Assembly: GCA_942491525.1 (NCBI GenBank) | Contig: CALOBW010000020.1 | Location: forward strand, 369,827 to 433,826 | Source: CAYWBU01 sp942491525 | GTDB taxonomy: Bacteria > Desulfobacterota > Desulfomonilia > UBA1062 | Length of the DNA: 64,000 nucleotides | Direction: 5' to 3' | Shown here: positions 34,368-46,616 of the stretch, in pieces | How the letters are laid out: each line of letters starts with the position of its first letter | Position numbering within the stretch: position 1 is the stretch's first letter | The notes under the pieces: model-generated | Seen by the model: only the letters and a program-made list of their open reading frames with translations | Database searches by the model: none | What the model was told of the DNA's origin: nothing | Made by a program: the position numbers and the translations under genes

Positions 34368-34846
34368 ATGGCTAACCTCCTGATCTTTCTGGATGATGAG
34401 TGGCAGATGCCCACCGCCAGCGCGTCGCTGGCGTCATGCGAACTGATCTTGGGCATCTTGAGCAGGGCAGCCACCATGCTGCCGATCTGCTCCTTGTCGG
34501 CGCGGCCGTAGCCGCAGGTGGCCTTCTTGACCTCGGTGGGGGTGTATTCGAAGACCGGGATGTCGAGCAGGCTGGCGGCCAGCACGATCACGCCGCGGAC
34601 CTGCCCCAGCTTGAGGGCGGTCTGGGCGTTCTTGGCATAAAAAGAGGTCTCCACCGCAACCTCTGCCGGTGAAAACTTCTCGAGTACTTCGGCAATGCCC
34701 AGGTGAACCGTTTTAAGACGCTGGGGCAGATCATCGCCCTTGGGGCTGATGGTGCCGTGCGCCAGGTAGCTGATCTGGTTACCCTTGATCTCAAGGAGAC
34801 CGTAGCCGGTAAACCGGGTACCTGGGTCAATGCCGCAGATTATCAT
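34364..34846 (-). CDS. ruvC: Holliday junction resolvase RuvC
   Basis: A 160-residue RNase H-fold nuclease. Catalytic acids: Asp in CGIDPGTRFTGYG, Glu in VETSFYAKN, and the Asp pair in SHDASDALAVG. It cuts Holliday junctions symmetrically. The start abuts the yebC stop directly, in the common yebC-ruvC-ruvA-ruvB order. All motifs are intact and length is normal. Confidence 0.97.
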   Translation of the reverse strand: MIICGIDPGTRFTGYGLLEIKGNQISYLAHGTISPKGDDLPQRLKTVHLGIAEVLEKFSPAEVAVETSFYAKNAQTALKLGQVRGVIVLAASLLDIPVFEYTPTEVKKATCGYGRADKEQIGSMVAALLKMPKISSHDASDALAVGICHSSSRKIRRLAI

Positions 34847-35590
34847 CTACATCTCGTCAAATTCCGCGTCGTCAATGTCGGCATTGGACGAAACGGACTG
34901 GACATCCTCCAGGTCATCCAGGTGGCTGAGCAGCTTGACGGCCTGCTTGGCGGCCTTGCCCTTCAGTTCGACGGTGTTCTCGGGGATCATGCTGACGTTG
35001 AGCTCGTCATAGGCGATACCGGCCTCTTCCAGGGCGGCGCGCAGATCTTCGATCACTTCGGGATCGGTAATAACCTCAAAGCAGTCGCCCTCATCGTTGA
35101 CATCATCGGCGCCGGCGCCCAGTGCAACTTCAAAGAGCGTCTCCTCGTCGACAGCCTCTTTATCGATGGAGGCGAAACCCTTCTTCTCAAACATCCAGGC
35201 CACGCAGCCGTTGGCGCCCAGGTTGCCGTTGTGCTTGGTGAAGGCGTGACGCACTTCAGCCACGGCACGGTTCTTATTGTCGGTCAGCACGTTGACCAGG
35301 ATGGCAACGCCTTCGGGGCCGTAACCCTCATAGGTGAACTCTTCAAGGGTATAACCCTCCAGCTCGCCGGTACCCTTCTTGATGGCGCGTTCAATATTAT
35401 CCTTGGGCATATTGGCGGCCTTGGCAGCTGCCAGAGCTGCCCTGAGGCGCGGATTGCCGTCGGCATCACCGCCACCCATGCGGGCGGCAACTGTAATTTC
35501 CTTTACTATCTTTGAAAAGACCTTACCGCGCTTGGCGTCGGCAGCTCCTTTTTTGTGTTTAATAGAACTCCATTTATTATGGCCGGACAT
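34847..35590 (-). CDS. yebC: YebC/PmpR-family protein
   Basis: A 247-residue protein beginning MSGHNKWSSIKHKKGAADAK, the family signature, followed by the conserved GGGDADGNPRLRAAL and the YEGYGPEGVAILV segment. Members were annotated as transcriptional regulators; recent work on some members links them to translation of polyproline stretches. The gene opens the ruv operon, as in many bacteria. A GGGG ribosome site precedes the ATG at 35590. Confidence 0.95.
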   Translation of the reverse strand: MSGHNKWSSIKHKKGAADAKRGKVFSKIVKEITVAARMGGGDADGNPRLRAALAAAKAANMPKDNIERAIKKGTGELEGYTLEEFTYEGYGPEGVAILVNVLTDNKNRAVAEVRHAFTKHNGNLGANGCVAWMFEKKGFASIDKEAVDEETLFEVALGAGADDVNDEGDCFEVITDPEVIEDLRAALEEAGIAYDELNVSMIPENTVELKGKAAKQAVKLLSHLDDLEDVQSVSSNADIDDAEFDEM

Positions 35591-35673
35591 AAATCCCCCT
35601 TACAAAATATTTGTCAGCCTTTTAGCACAAGAGAAATTGCCTGACAAGCTGATCAACACTGCTTATAGCGCAC

Positions 35674-36456
35674 CTACTGCATACGTTCATACGCCTTGGC
35701 GTAGACCTCATCCAGCCTGTAGCTCTGAGCCAGTTCATCAACCAGTTCACGGAACCGGGTTTTGATCTGCGACTCATCCGGATGCAGCTTATTGAGCGCC
35801 AGCAGGGCATCCAGGCGGTACTCATCGGTATTGATGGGCGCATTTAGGGCCGCGGCAAAATCAATCGAGGCGGCCTGCTCATCACCGCTCAGCATGTGCA
35901 GGCGGCCCTTGAGCATGTAGAGCAGAGCATAGTCGGGATGAGTCACGATCTGCCGCCCGACGGCAACCAACAGCGGCTCGACCGGAACGCACTGACTCTT
36001 CTCAAAAGCCTGGGTCAGATAGAGCAGCTGCCCCGGCGAAAGATCCTGCTGGAAGTCGGTCATCTGCAGGATCGCCTTCCAATCATGGGCATAGCTCAGG
36101 CTGCGGTAGCGCTCAAACCAGTTGAGGCGCTGGTTGAAGATCTCGGAGGCCATGAAGGGTTCGGCATCCCTGACCTTTTCCAGGCTGCGGGTTCTGAGAT
36201 CGTAGCACAGCATGGCGGCACTGCCGCTGTAGCCCGGCGCCGAAGCGTAGTAGACCGCATCGCCCTCAAAGAGCAGGGTGTTAACCGTGTACTCATTGTT
36301 AATCGAGCTGTTGTCATTGACGCAGAGATCCTCATAACCGTAGAGATTGCGGCGGCCGAGATAGTCGAGCATCTCATCAACGCTCTTGAGGCCGCCGCTC
36401 TTGACCAGACGGCGGGTAACGTCACCCCGGGCCACATTGTACTCGGTAGCAGCCAT
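35674..36456 (-). pseudogene. C-terminal fragment of a C45 acyltransferase-like protein, at the rRNA operon end
   Basis: The coding frame continues upstream without a stop straight into the 5S rRNA gene, which is not meaningful coding. The first internal ATG (36456) would give 260 residues opening AATEYNVARGDVTRRLV. The fragment (LKSVDEMLDYLGRRNLYG, then NTLLFEGDAVYYASAPGYS) recalls the C-terminal half of C45-type acyltransferase or penicillin-acylase-like proteins, followed by a TPR-like helical tail. The catalytic N-terminal Cys region is missing. No ribosome site precedes the ATG. I infer that its 5' part was lost at the junction with the rRNA operon. Confidence 0.5.
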
Positions 36457-36464
36457 CGAGATCG

Positions 36465-36491
36465 GTGTATGGCGCCTGGAGGCGCCTACAC
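36465..36491 (-). other. Hairpin just past 5S rRNA
   Basis: GTGTATGGCGCC and GGCGCCTACAC pair over 11 bp with one bulge and a TGGA loop. It lies about 20 bases past the 5S 3' end. It has no T-run and the acyltransferase-like fragment starts 9 bases further, so it may be part of the rRNA trailer but not a full terminator. Confidence 0.5.
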
Positions 36492-36510
36492 TGCCGGTAC
36501 GCTCATTGCT

Positions 36511-36624
<114 letters not shown>

Positions 36625-36651
36625 AATTTTTACGTATTTCCGAAATTTATA

Positions 36652-36681
36652 TATTACGGAAGAGAGTGATTATAATCAATG

Positions 36682-36683
<2 letters not shown>
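36652..36683 (-). other. 23S processing stem, 3' arm
   Basis: ACGGAAGAGAGTGATT followed by CAATGAGTCAA is complementary to 39676-39709 on the other side of 23S rRNA. Together they form the long stem cut by RNase III to release 23S. Confidence 0.75.
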
Positions 36684-39675
<2,992 letters not shown>

Positions 39676-39680
<5 letters not shown>

Positions 39681-39709
39681 CTCAATGAAATCACTCTCTT
39701 CCGTATATA
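39676..39709 (-). other. 23S processing stem, 5' arm
   Basis: Pairs with 36652-36683: TTGACTC-AATGAAATCACTCTCTTCCGT is the near-perfect complement. Supports that the operon is intact and processed normally. Confidence 0.75.
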
Positions 39710-39803
39710 ACGATATTCAATTGTTAAAGATCCATCTCTACTGAATTAACAGTAAGCACTTACTAGTCAAACGACTAACAACTAATTACTACCAATTCAA
39801 AAC

Positions 39804-39879
39804 TGGTGGAGGTGAACGGGTTCGAACCGATGACCTGCTGGTTGCAAACCAGCTGCTCTCCCAACTGAGCTACACCCCC
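39804..39879 (-). tRNA. tRNA-Ala (anticodon TGC)
   Basis: On the minus strand: GGGGGTGTAGCTCAGTTGGG opens the acceptor and D arm, the anticodon loop is TTTGCAA, the T loop reads GTTCGAACC, and the 3' end encodes CCA. 76 bases, in the 16S-23S spacer. Confidence 0.97.
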
Positions 39880-39892
39880 ATATTTCTTATGT

Positions 39893-39969
<77 letters not shown>

Positions 39970-40012
39970 AATCCTTACTGCTCACCTTCTCGTCTTAAAA
40001 GATCAAAAATTC

Positions 40013-40045
40013 AGATTGATCTCTCAAAACCGAACAGTGGAAGAT
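40013..40045 (-). other. 16S processing stem, 3' arm
   Basis: This 33-base stretch is complementary to 41658-41690, with G-U pairs replacing some Watson-Crick pairs. It is the RNase III stem that brackets 16S rRNA. Confidence 0.8.
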
Positions 40046-40080
40046 GTCTTTTCAAATAGTGTTTCTTTCTTGGTTATTCA

Positions 40081-41638
<1,558 letters not shown>

Positions 41639-41657
41639 TTAGTTTAATCTTTTTCGC

Positions 41658-41690
41658 ATCTTCCACTATTCAGTTTTCAAAGATCAATCT
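41658..41690 (-). other. 16S processing stem, 5' arm
   Basis: ATCTTCCACTATTCAG then TTTTCAAAGATCAATCT, the complement of 40013-40045 over all 33 positions if G-U pairs are allowed. The boxA-like TCTTTGAAAA leader element lies inside. The tyrS frame runs into the base of this arm: its stop codon (41684-41686) is within it. Confidence 0.8.
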
Positions 41691-42214
41691 TCGTAACCCT
41701 GCACAAAGGGATACATGAACTCATGAATACTGATAGACTTCTGATTCTGGAAACGTTTCTTAAAATCGTCGCGCTCCAGCATGCGGGCCACTGTATTGTT
41801 GGAGGCCACCTTGATGAAGTCGGCCACGCTCATCGCATCCATCCACTCTGAATTAAAGGCGATCGTGGTTTTATCCGGATCCAGGATTTTGAAAACCTGC
41901 TCCTGATAGGTCTTGGCGTTCTCCAGAACCTCATCACGGGTCAGGGGCGGACGGGTGGTATTCTTGCCGGTCGGATCACCGATCATGCCGGTGAAGTCGC
42001 CGATCAGAAAGATAACCTCATGCCCCAGGTCCTGGAACTGCTTCATCTTCTGCAGCAGCACCGTATGCCCCAGATGGATATCCGGGGCAGTCGGGTCGAA
42101 GCCCGCCTTAATGCGCAGCGGGCGGTTCTCTTCAAGCTTCTTGCGCAACTCCTCTTCGGAGACGATGTCAACAACGCCGCGCTTGATCTCATTCAGCTGT
42201 TTCTCAATGCTCAT
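41684..42214 (-). pseudogene. tyrS: Tyrosyl-tRNA synthetase, N-terminal fragment
   Basis: The first 176 residues of TyrS: LRIKAGFDPTAPDIHLGHTVLL holds the HIGH-type ATP motif, and FLIGDFTGMIGDPTGKN follows. The frame ends in IHEFMYPFVQGYED exactly where the 16S leader stem begins; a full TyrS continues with the tyrosine-recognition segment, KMSKS loop and S4 domain (about 400 residues). A product this short cannot work as a synthetase. The gene lies 12 bases past rny, its normal neighbour in related genomes, so this is the authentic locus disrupted or mis-joined. Another complete tyrS must exist. Confidence 0.9.
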
Positions 42215-42226
42215 ATCAACTACCTA

Positions 42227-43786
42227 TTATTTTGCAAACTCAGTGGCGCGGCTCTCTCGAATCACGACAACCTTGATCTGACCCGGGTAGGTCAGCTTAG
42301 CTTCAATATCCTTGGCAATATCCTTCGCCAGCATGGAGGAGTCCTCATCACTCATCTTATCCACATTGACCATTACGCGCACCTCACGGCCGGCCTGGAC
42401 GGCAAAGCTCTTATCGACGCCCTCAAAGTCACTGGCGATCTTTTCCAGATCCTCAAGGCGCTTGACATAGTTCTCAAGCATCTCACGACGGGCACCGGGA
42501 CGGGCGGCTGAGAGTGAATCGGCAGCCTGCACCAGGAAGCCGTAAACCGAATTCATGGGCGCCTCATTGTGGTGGGCGGCAATAGCCTCAACCACATCCG
42601 GCTTCTCTCCGTGACGTTTGGCCAGGTCGGCACCAATGATGGCGTGCGAGCCCTCAACCTCGTGGGTAACAGCCTTGCCGATGTCATGCAGCAGACCGAT
42701 ACGCTTGGCCAGCTTCTGGTTTACCCCCAGCTCGGCGGCCAGAATGCCGCAGAGATGAGCCACCTCCAGCGAGTGCTGATAGACGTTCTGCGAGAAGCTG
42801 GTACGGTATTTCAAGCGGCCAATCAGCTTGACCAGCTCATTGTTGATACCATGCAGACCCACATCAAAAGTGGCCTGCTGACCGGCTTCAAAGATCTCCT
42901 CAGCCAGATCCTTCTGAACCTTGTCCACCACATCCTCAATGCGCGAGGGATGAATGCGGCCGTCAACCACCAGGCGCTCCAGCGACTGACGGGCAACTTC
43001 ACGCTTGACCGGATCAAAACAGGATACGATCACGGCATCCGGAGTATCATCGATAATCAGATCGACGCCGGTGACAGCTTCGATGGAACGGATATTGCGC
43101 CCTTCCCGCCCGATAATGCGGCCCTTCATCTCCTCACTGGGCAGATTGACGACACTGACGGTACGCTCACTGACCACATCGGCGGCATAGCGCTGAATGG
43201 TGGTGGACAGAATCCATTTAGACTTGCGGTCAGCCTCGGCCTGGGCATCGTCGGTGATCTGCTTAATCATCTTGGCGGACTCATGCTTGGCCTCGCTGAC
43301 CATGGACTCCTTCAGAGCCTCTTTGGCCGTCTCAGAATCCATACCGCTGATCTCCTCAAGACGGGCGACCTGCTGGTCATGAAGCTCCTCGATCTCAGCC
43401 CGCTTGCTCTCAATGTTGCGCTTACGGTCATTGATGGACTGTTCGAGCCCCTTGAGATCATTTTCACGCTTATCCTGCTGAGCAGAGCGTTTATCTAGGT
43501 TTTCAGCACGCTGCAGCAGGCTCTTTTCAAGGGACGCGGCCTCTTTAAGGCGCTCCTTGGACTCCCTCTCACTCTGAGTCTGAGCCGCGAAGAGCGTCTC
43601 CTTGGCCTCAAGTTTGGCTTCCGAAAGAATGCTGGATGCCTCCTTCTTGGCCTCTTCAATCATGCGGCCGGCCACGGCTTCATTCTCAGCCACATTCTGC
43701 TTGAGCAGATAGGCCTTAACCGCATAACCCGCAACGATACCAACAACAACTCCTGCCAATATTGCCAGCACAGTAGATACTGTCAT
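42227..43786 (-). CDS. rny: Ribonuclease Y
   Basis: A 519-residue membrane-anchored endoribonuclease. N-terminal helix (VLAILAGVVVGIVAGYAVKAYLL), long coiled coil to about residue 200, KH domain with KGRIIGREGRNIRSIEAVTG, and HD domain with LLHDIGKAVTHEVEGSHAIIG. It starts mRNA decay at the membrane. The ATG is at 43786 behind a GGAGTG site. Gene order fcl-rny-tyrS is as expected for the lineage. All domains intact. Confidence 0.96.
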   Translation of the reverse strand: MTVSTVLAILAGVVVGIVAGYAVKAYLLKQNVAENEAVAGRMIEEAKKEASSILSEAKLEAKETLFAAQTQSERESKERLKEAASLEKSLLQRAENLDKRSAQQDKRENDLKGLEQSINDRKRNIESKRAEIEELHDQQVARLEEISGMDSETAKEALKESMVSEAKHESAKMIKQITDDAQAEADRKSKWILSTTIQRYAADVVSERTVSVVNLPSEEMKGRIIGREGRNIRSIEAVTGVDLIIDDTPDAVIVSCFDPVKREVARQSLERLVVDGRIHPSRIEDVVDKVQKDLAEEIFEAGQQATFDVGLHGINNELVKLIGRLKYRTSFSQNVYQHSLEVAHLCGILAAELGVNQKLAKRIGLLHDIGKAVTHEVEGSHAIIGADLAKRHGEKPDVVEAIAAHHNEAPMNSVYGFLVQAADSLSAARPGARREMLENYVKRLEDLEKIASDFEGVDKSFAVQAGREVRVMVNVDKMSDEDSSMLAKDIAKDIEAKLTYPGQIKVVVIRESRATEFAK

Positions 43787-43796
43787 TTTTCACTCC

Positions 43797-44342
43797 TCAT
43801 TTACTTGACTTGAAAATACCTTTGTCGCTCACCAGATAATCGACCCGCTGATCCCATGGATCGTGCGGACATTCATCGACAAGCAACTCATCAAAACAGA
43901 CCCCGCAGGTAGCAACATCAGCATGCTGCGCCATCAGCCTGTCATAAAACCCCTTACCGTATCCGATCCGATAGCCGCGCCTGTCAAAGGTGACGCCCGG
44001 CACCAGAATCAAATCTATATCCGTTACTGCTACCGCCTGCGAACCAGACGGCTCCATAATACCGAATGAACCTGCCTCAAAATCAAACTCAGAACAGGCG
44101 ACAAAAAAGTCCAGCCGATCCCCGGCAACTTTAGGAAAAAGAGATACCTTATCAGGATCAAAGAACAAGGTTTGCAGGGAGGGTTCTCCCTTTATAGGCA
44201 CATAGTAGGCTATATTCCTGGCTTCAGCATAAACATTGAATCCAGCCATATATTCGCAAAGGTTAAGCTCTTTGAGCGTGCGTCCGGCAAGCTGCTGGCG
44301 ACGCCTGAGCATTTCCTGTCTGAGTGTCTGCTTTACGCTCAT
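43797..44342 (-). CDS. 5-formyltetrahydrofolate cyclo-ligase
   Basis: A 181-residue enzyme that turns 5-formyl-THF into 5,10-methenyl-THF using ATP. Family segments: KQTLRQEMLRRRQQL near the N terminus, YVPIKGEPSL in the middle, and the signature VPGVTFDRRGYRIGYGKGFYDR. I use ATG 44342; an in-frame TTG at 44357 is possible. The 6S RNA gene lies just upstream, a conserved pairing (ssrS-ygfA/fcl) in many proteobacteria, where the cyclo-ligase is co-transcribed with 6S RNA. Confidence 0.93.
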   Translation of the reverse strand: MSVKQTLRQEMLRRRQQLAGRTLKELNLCEYMAGFNVYAEARNIAYYVPIKGEPSLQTLFFDPDKVSLFPKVAGDRLDFFVACSEFDFEAGSFGIMEPSGSQAVAVTDIDLILVPGVTFDRRGYRIGYGKGFYDRLMAQHADVATCGVCFDELLVDECPHDPWDQRVDYLVSDKGIFKSSK

Positions 44343-44371
44343 CAGACCATCAAGCAAAAGTTGAAGCAGTT

Positions 44372-44550
44372 AAACCCCCGATGGTGCCGTTCCCACATGT
44401 CTCCGGAGCCTGAAATCATCAGGCTGGCCTTGGTTTACTGTTTCAGGCTTTTCTCTACGAGGAGAACTTGCACACCGCAGCAGTGACTAGGCCAAATTTA
44501 ACTCTATAGACTCAAAGAAACCATATAGGTGGCGAACACCTCAGGGGATA
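44372..44550 (-). ncRNA. ssrS: 6S RNA
   Basis: In the zapA to cyclo-ligase gap, the minus strand reads CCCCTGAGGTGTTCGCCACC at the 5' side and CACCATCGGGGG at the 3' side. These pair to close a long hairpin, and the CTGAGGTGTTCGC block matches the conserved 5' segment of bacterial 6S RNA. The interior has the expected imperfect stem with a central bubble. 6S RNA mimics an open promoter and binds sigma-70 RNA polymerase in stationary phase. Ends estimated from the closing stem; the 5' end overlaps the zapA stop codon. Confidence 0.85.
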
Positions 44551-44822
44551 TCCTTTTCATCGAGTCTCTCGATCATCCTACCAACTTTTTGGGTTACCGC
44601 TTCCCTTTCCCTTGCTAACTCATCGCGCAGGATGGCGACATCATCCGCCATTGAGAGCATCACAACCGCCACCAAATCCATGGTGGAGGTGGCGCCGCCG
44701 GAAGTCTGAACATCCAGCACCTTCTCATTCACATAGCGCGCTAAAGCCCGGACATAATCGGCATCATCCCCGGTCTTTACCTTATATTCTTTACCTAATA
44801 TGGTTATGGCTACAGAGTTCAA
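44541..44822 (-). CDS. zapA: Cell division protein ZapA
   Basis: A 93-residue protein with the ZapA fold: VAITILGKEYKVKTGDDADYV at the N terminus, followed by a long coiled-coil helix (AVVMLSMADDVAILRDELARE). It bundles FtsZ filaments. It lies directly upstream of 6S RNA, and a ZapB-like gene precedes it by five bases, a conserved division/6S/folate cluster. Confidence 0.93.
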   Translation of the reverse strand: MNSVAITILGKEYKVKTGDDADYVRALARYVNEKVLDVQTSGGATSTMDLVAVVMLSMADDVAILRDELAREREAVTQKVGRMIERLDEKDIP

Positions 44823-44827
44823 TTTAT

Positions 44828-45043
44828 TTAAAATGATTCCACAAAGCCTAGTATGTGCGTCACTCTATCTTTGACCGCTTCCTTCTCCTTCAGGAGAACA
44901 TCTACCTCCTGAGACAACCCTTTTGCCTCTTCCTCCTTTTCTTTTAACCTGGCGTTCAAAGCCTCATTATCTCTCCTGAGGTCATCAACCGCCTTAAGCA
45001 GGTTCATCATTTTTTCCTCAAGGATATCAAGAGATTCCACCAT
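44828..45043 (-). CDS. ZapB-like coiled-coil cell division protein
   Basis: A 71-residue protein that is almost one continuous coiled coil (LEEKMMNLLKAVDDLRRDNEAL, then EEAKGLSQEVDVLLKEKEA), the size and composition of ZapB. It ends five bases before zapA and probably shares its transcript. ZapB links ZapA-FtsZ to the division site. The call rests on size, coiled-coil nature and neighbour, since ZapB-type sequences are weakly conserved. An AAAGGAG site precedes the ATG. Confidence 0.75.
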   Translation of the reverse strand: MVESLDILEEKMMNLLKAVDDLRRDNEALNARLKEKEEEAKGLSQEVDVLLKEKEAVKDRVTHILGFVESF

Positions 45044-45194
45044 TGACTCCTTTCAGTTAATATTTAGTGATTATACATCGTTTATGCGACCATAAGTCAA
45101 GCACCTAATTTTCTCAAAGCAAACGGCACCAGCCGCGATATCAATTTAAACCAACAATATAAGTCACCATTTTTTTTGCCATCTACCCCCAATC

Positions 45195-45216
45195 ATGCTA
45201 ATCATTATATTAGCAT
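45195..45216 (+). promoter_or_regulatory. Inverted repeat overlapping the GAF gene leader
   Basis: ATGCTAAT and ATTAGCAT form a perfect 8-bp dyad around a 6-base spacer, ending just before the AAGGAGG ribosome site (45220-45226). It may be an operator or an RNA hairpin near the ribosome site. No matching repressor was identified. Confidence 0.4.
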
Positions 45217-45233
45217 TTAAAAGGAGGCGTAAC

Positions 45234-45728
45234 ATGGACACACCCTATCTGGAAAAAGCATACGAACTCTCGAAGGAACTTACCAGCGCCAAGAACTTCA
45301 AGGACCTGTTCGACACCATCGCAGACCACCTGCCCCGTATGCTGAACGCAAAATATTGCTCGCTCTTCATCCGCAACCCAGCTTCCGGTGAACTTGAGAT
45401 CAAGGCCCACAACCACGAAGACATCGGCGCCGATCCATTCATCAACATCGCGTCAGAGGCCGACAGCGTCATGAATCTCGCCATCCAACGCAACAGCTCC
45501 ATGATAGTCAATGACATCCAGGACGAGATCGGCATCGACAACAAGGACAAGTACTCCAGCAAATCTTTCATGTGCATCCTGCTCAAGGACAGCGAAAACA
45601 TCCACGGCGTAATCAACCTGGCCGACAAGCAGAGCGGCGTCTTCCAAAAGGAGGACATGTTGATCGCCTCCATTCTGGGCGACGTACTGGGCACACTGAT
45701 CCCCCGCAGCAACATCACAAAACTCTGA
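45234..45728 (+). CDS. Stand-alone GAF-domain protein
   Basis: A 164-residue protein with a single GAF domain (about residues 15-155: AKYCSLFIRNPASGELEIKAHN, NSSMIVNDIQDE, FMCILLKDSENIHGVINLADK). ATG 45234 is chosen because AAGGAGG lies 7 bases upstream. GAF domains bind cyclic nucleotides, hemes or small ligands; with no output domain it could act as a partner sensor. It is followed by a hairpin, then a separate promoter, so it is a single-gene unit. Confidence 0.8.
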   Translation: MDTPYLEKAYELSKELTSAKNFKDLFDTIADHLPRMLNAKYCSLFIRNPASGELEIKAHNHEDIGADPFINIASEADSVMNLAIQRNSSMIVNDIQDEIGIDNKDKYSSKSFMCILLKDSENIHGVINLADKQSGVFQKEDMLIASILGDVLGTLIPRSNITKL

Positions 45729-45734
45729 TATTCA

Positions 45735-45759
45735 GGGCGCAAGCCGCTCGCTTGCGCCC
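45735..45759 (+). terminator. Hairpin after the GAF gene
   Basis: GGGCGCAAGC and GCTTGCGCCC form a perfect 10-bp stem with a 5-base loop, seven bases past the stop. No T-run follows, so rho-independent termination may be partial. Confidence 0.5.
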
Positions 45760-45784
45760 ATCTCGCATCACACAATAATTTATA

Positions 45785-45812
45785 TTGACATCTCTCTATT
45801 ATGGACTATAAT
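45785..45812 (+). promoter_or_regulatory. Consensus sigma-70 promoter
   Basis: TTGACA at 45785-45790, a 16-base spacer, and TATAAT at 45807-45812: perfect -35 and -10 boxes. Transcription should start near 45819, giving a leader of about 50 bases that includes a small GTGAG/CTCAC dyad and an AGGAGGAGG ribosome site. This predicts strong constitutive expression of the next two genes. Confidence 0.8.
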
Positions 45813-45867
45813 CGGCAGCGAGTGAGTCATCGCTCACACTAAGAAAAAGACCTAGGAGGAGGCATTT

Positions 45868-46605
45868 ATGCTGAATGAAAGCGTTTTAGCACGCATCAAC
45901 CTGGACGCCGTACTTTCCAACCTGGAAATTATGGCTCAGGAAGATCCGCAGACTAAAGAACTGGCAAAAAAATGGAATGGTACGATTACTTTTAAAGTTG
46001 GTCTCAATGGACCGGTGACAACCCTGGAGATCAAGGGCGGCAACATCCGCGTATTCTCCGGCTCGGCATCAGGCATTGTACTCTTTTTCCCCTGCAACTG
46101 TCTGCTGAACAACATGTTCTCCGGCGAAGGCGTGGGCTTCCCCATCCCGGTGAAAGGCTTCACCAAGATGGCCGGGCTGCTGAACTTCATCAAGCTGGCT
46201 GAGCGCATGGAAGAGATCCTCAAGGGCGACAATCCGCCCGTCGAGCTCAAGGCCAAACTGCTGCTCAACACCGTAGCCAAGACCATGGCTATCATCGCCA
46301 ACTACGACCCGAGCATGGCCGCTGAAGCCGCCGCCCTGCACGGAGTTGCCCAGCTGAGCGTGCGCGACGGTTATGCCGTCAATGTCACATTCACCGGCAG
46401 CAACGCTATCGCAGCCAACTCTGCCGCCAAGGATTTTGACCTGCTGATGGAATTCAAGGACAGCCAGTTCTTCATCGACCTGGCCGACGACAAAGTCGAC
46501 ACATTCGCTGCAATGTGCCTGCGCGACCTGGTTACCGAAGGCGACCTGCACATGGCTGACATCGTCAATGTATTCCTTGACAAAATCGGAACCTATCTCG
46601 CCTAA
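45868..46605 (+). CDS. SCP2-like sterol-carrier-domain protein
   Basis: A 245-residue cytoplasmic protein with a very strong ribosome site (AGGAGGAGG). The middle segment (TTLEIKGGNIRVFSG, then FSGEGVGFPIPVKGFTKMAGLLNFIKL) resembles SCP2-fold lipid-binding proteins. No catalytic motifs were seen. It is driven by a consensus promoter and precedes an aminotransferase gene by 11 bases, so the two are one operon. The role may be binding a hydrophobic or CoA-type substrate for the aminotransferase; this is inference. Confidence 0.6.
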   Translation: MLNESVLARINLDAVLSNLEIMAQEDPQTKELAKKWNGTITFKVGLNGPVTTLEIKGGNIRVFSGSASGIVLFFPCNCLLNNMFSGEGVGFPIPVKGFTKMAGLLNFIKLAERMEEILKGDNPPVELKAKLLLNTVAKTMAIIANYDPSMAAEAAALHGVAQLSVRDGYAVNVTFTGSNAIAANSAAKDFDLLMEFKDSQFFIDLADDKVDTFAAMCLRDLVTEGDLHMADIVNVFLDKIGTYLA

Positions 46606-46616
46606 GGAGGAGCATC

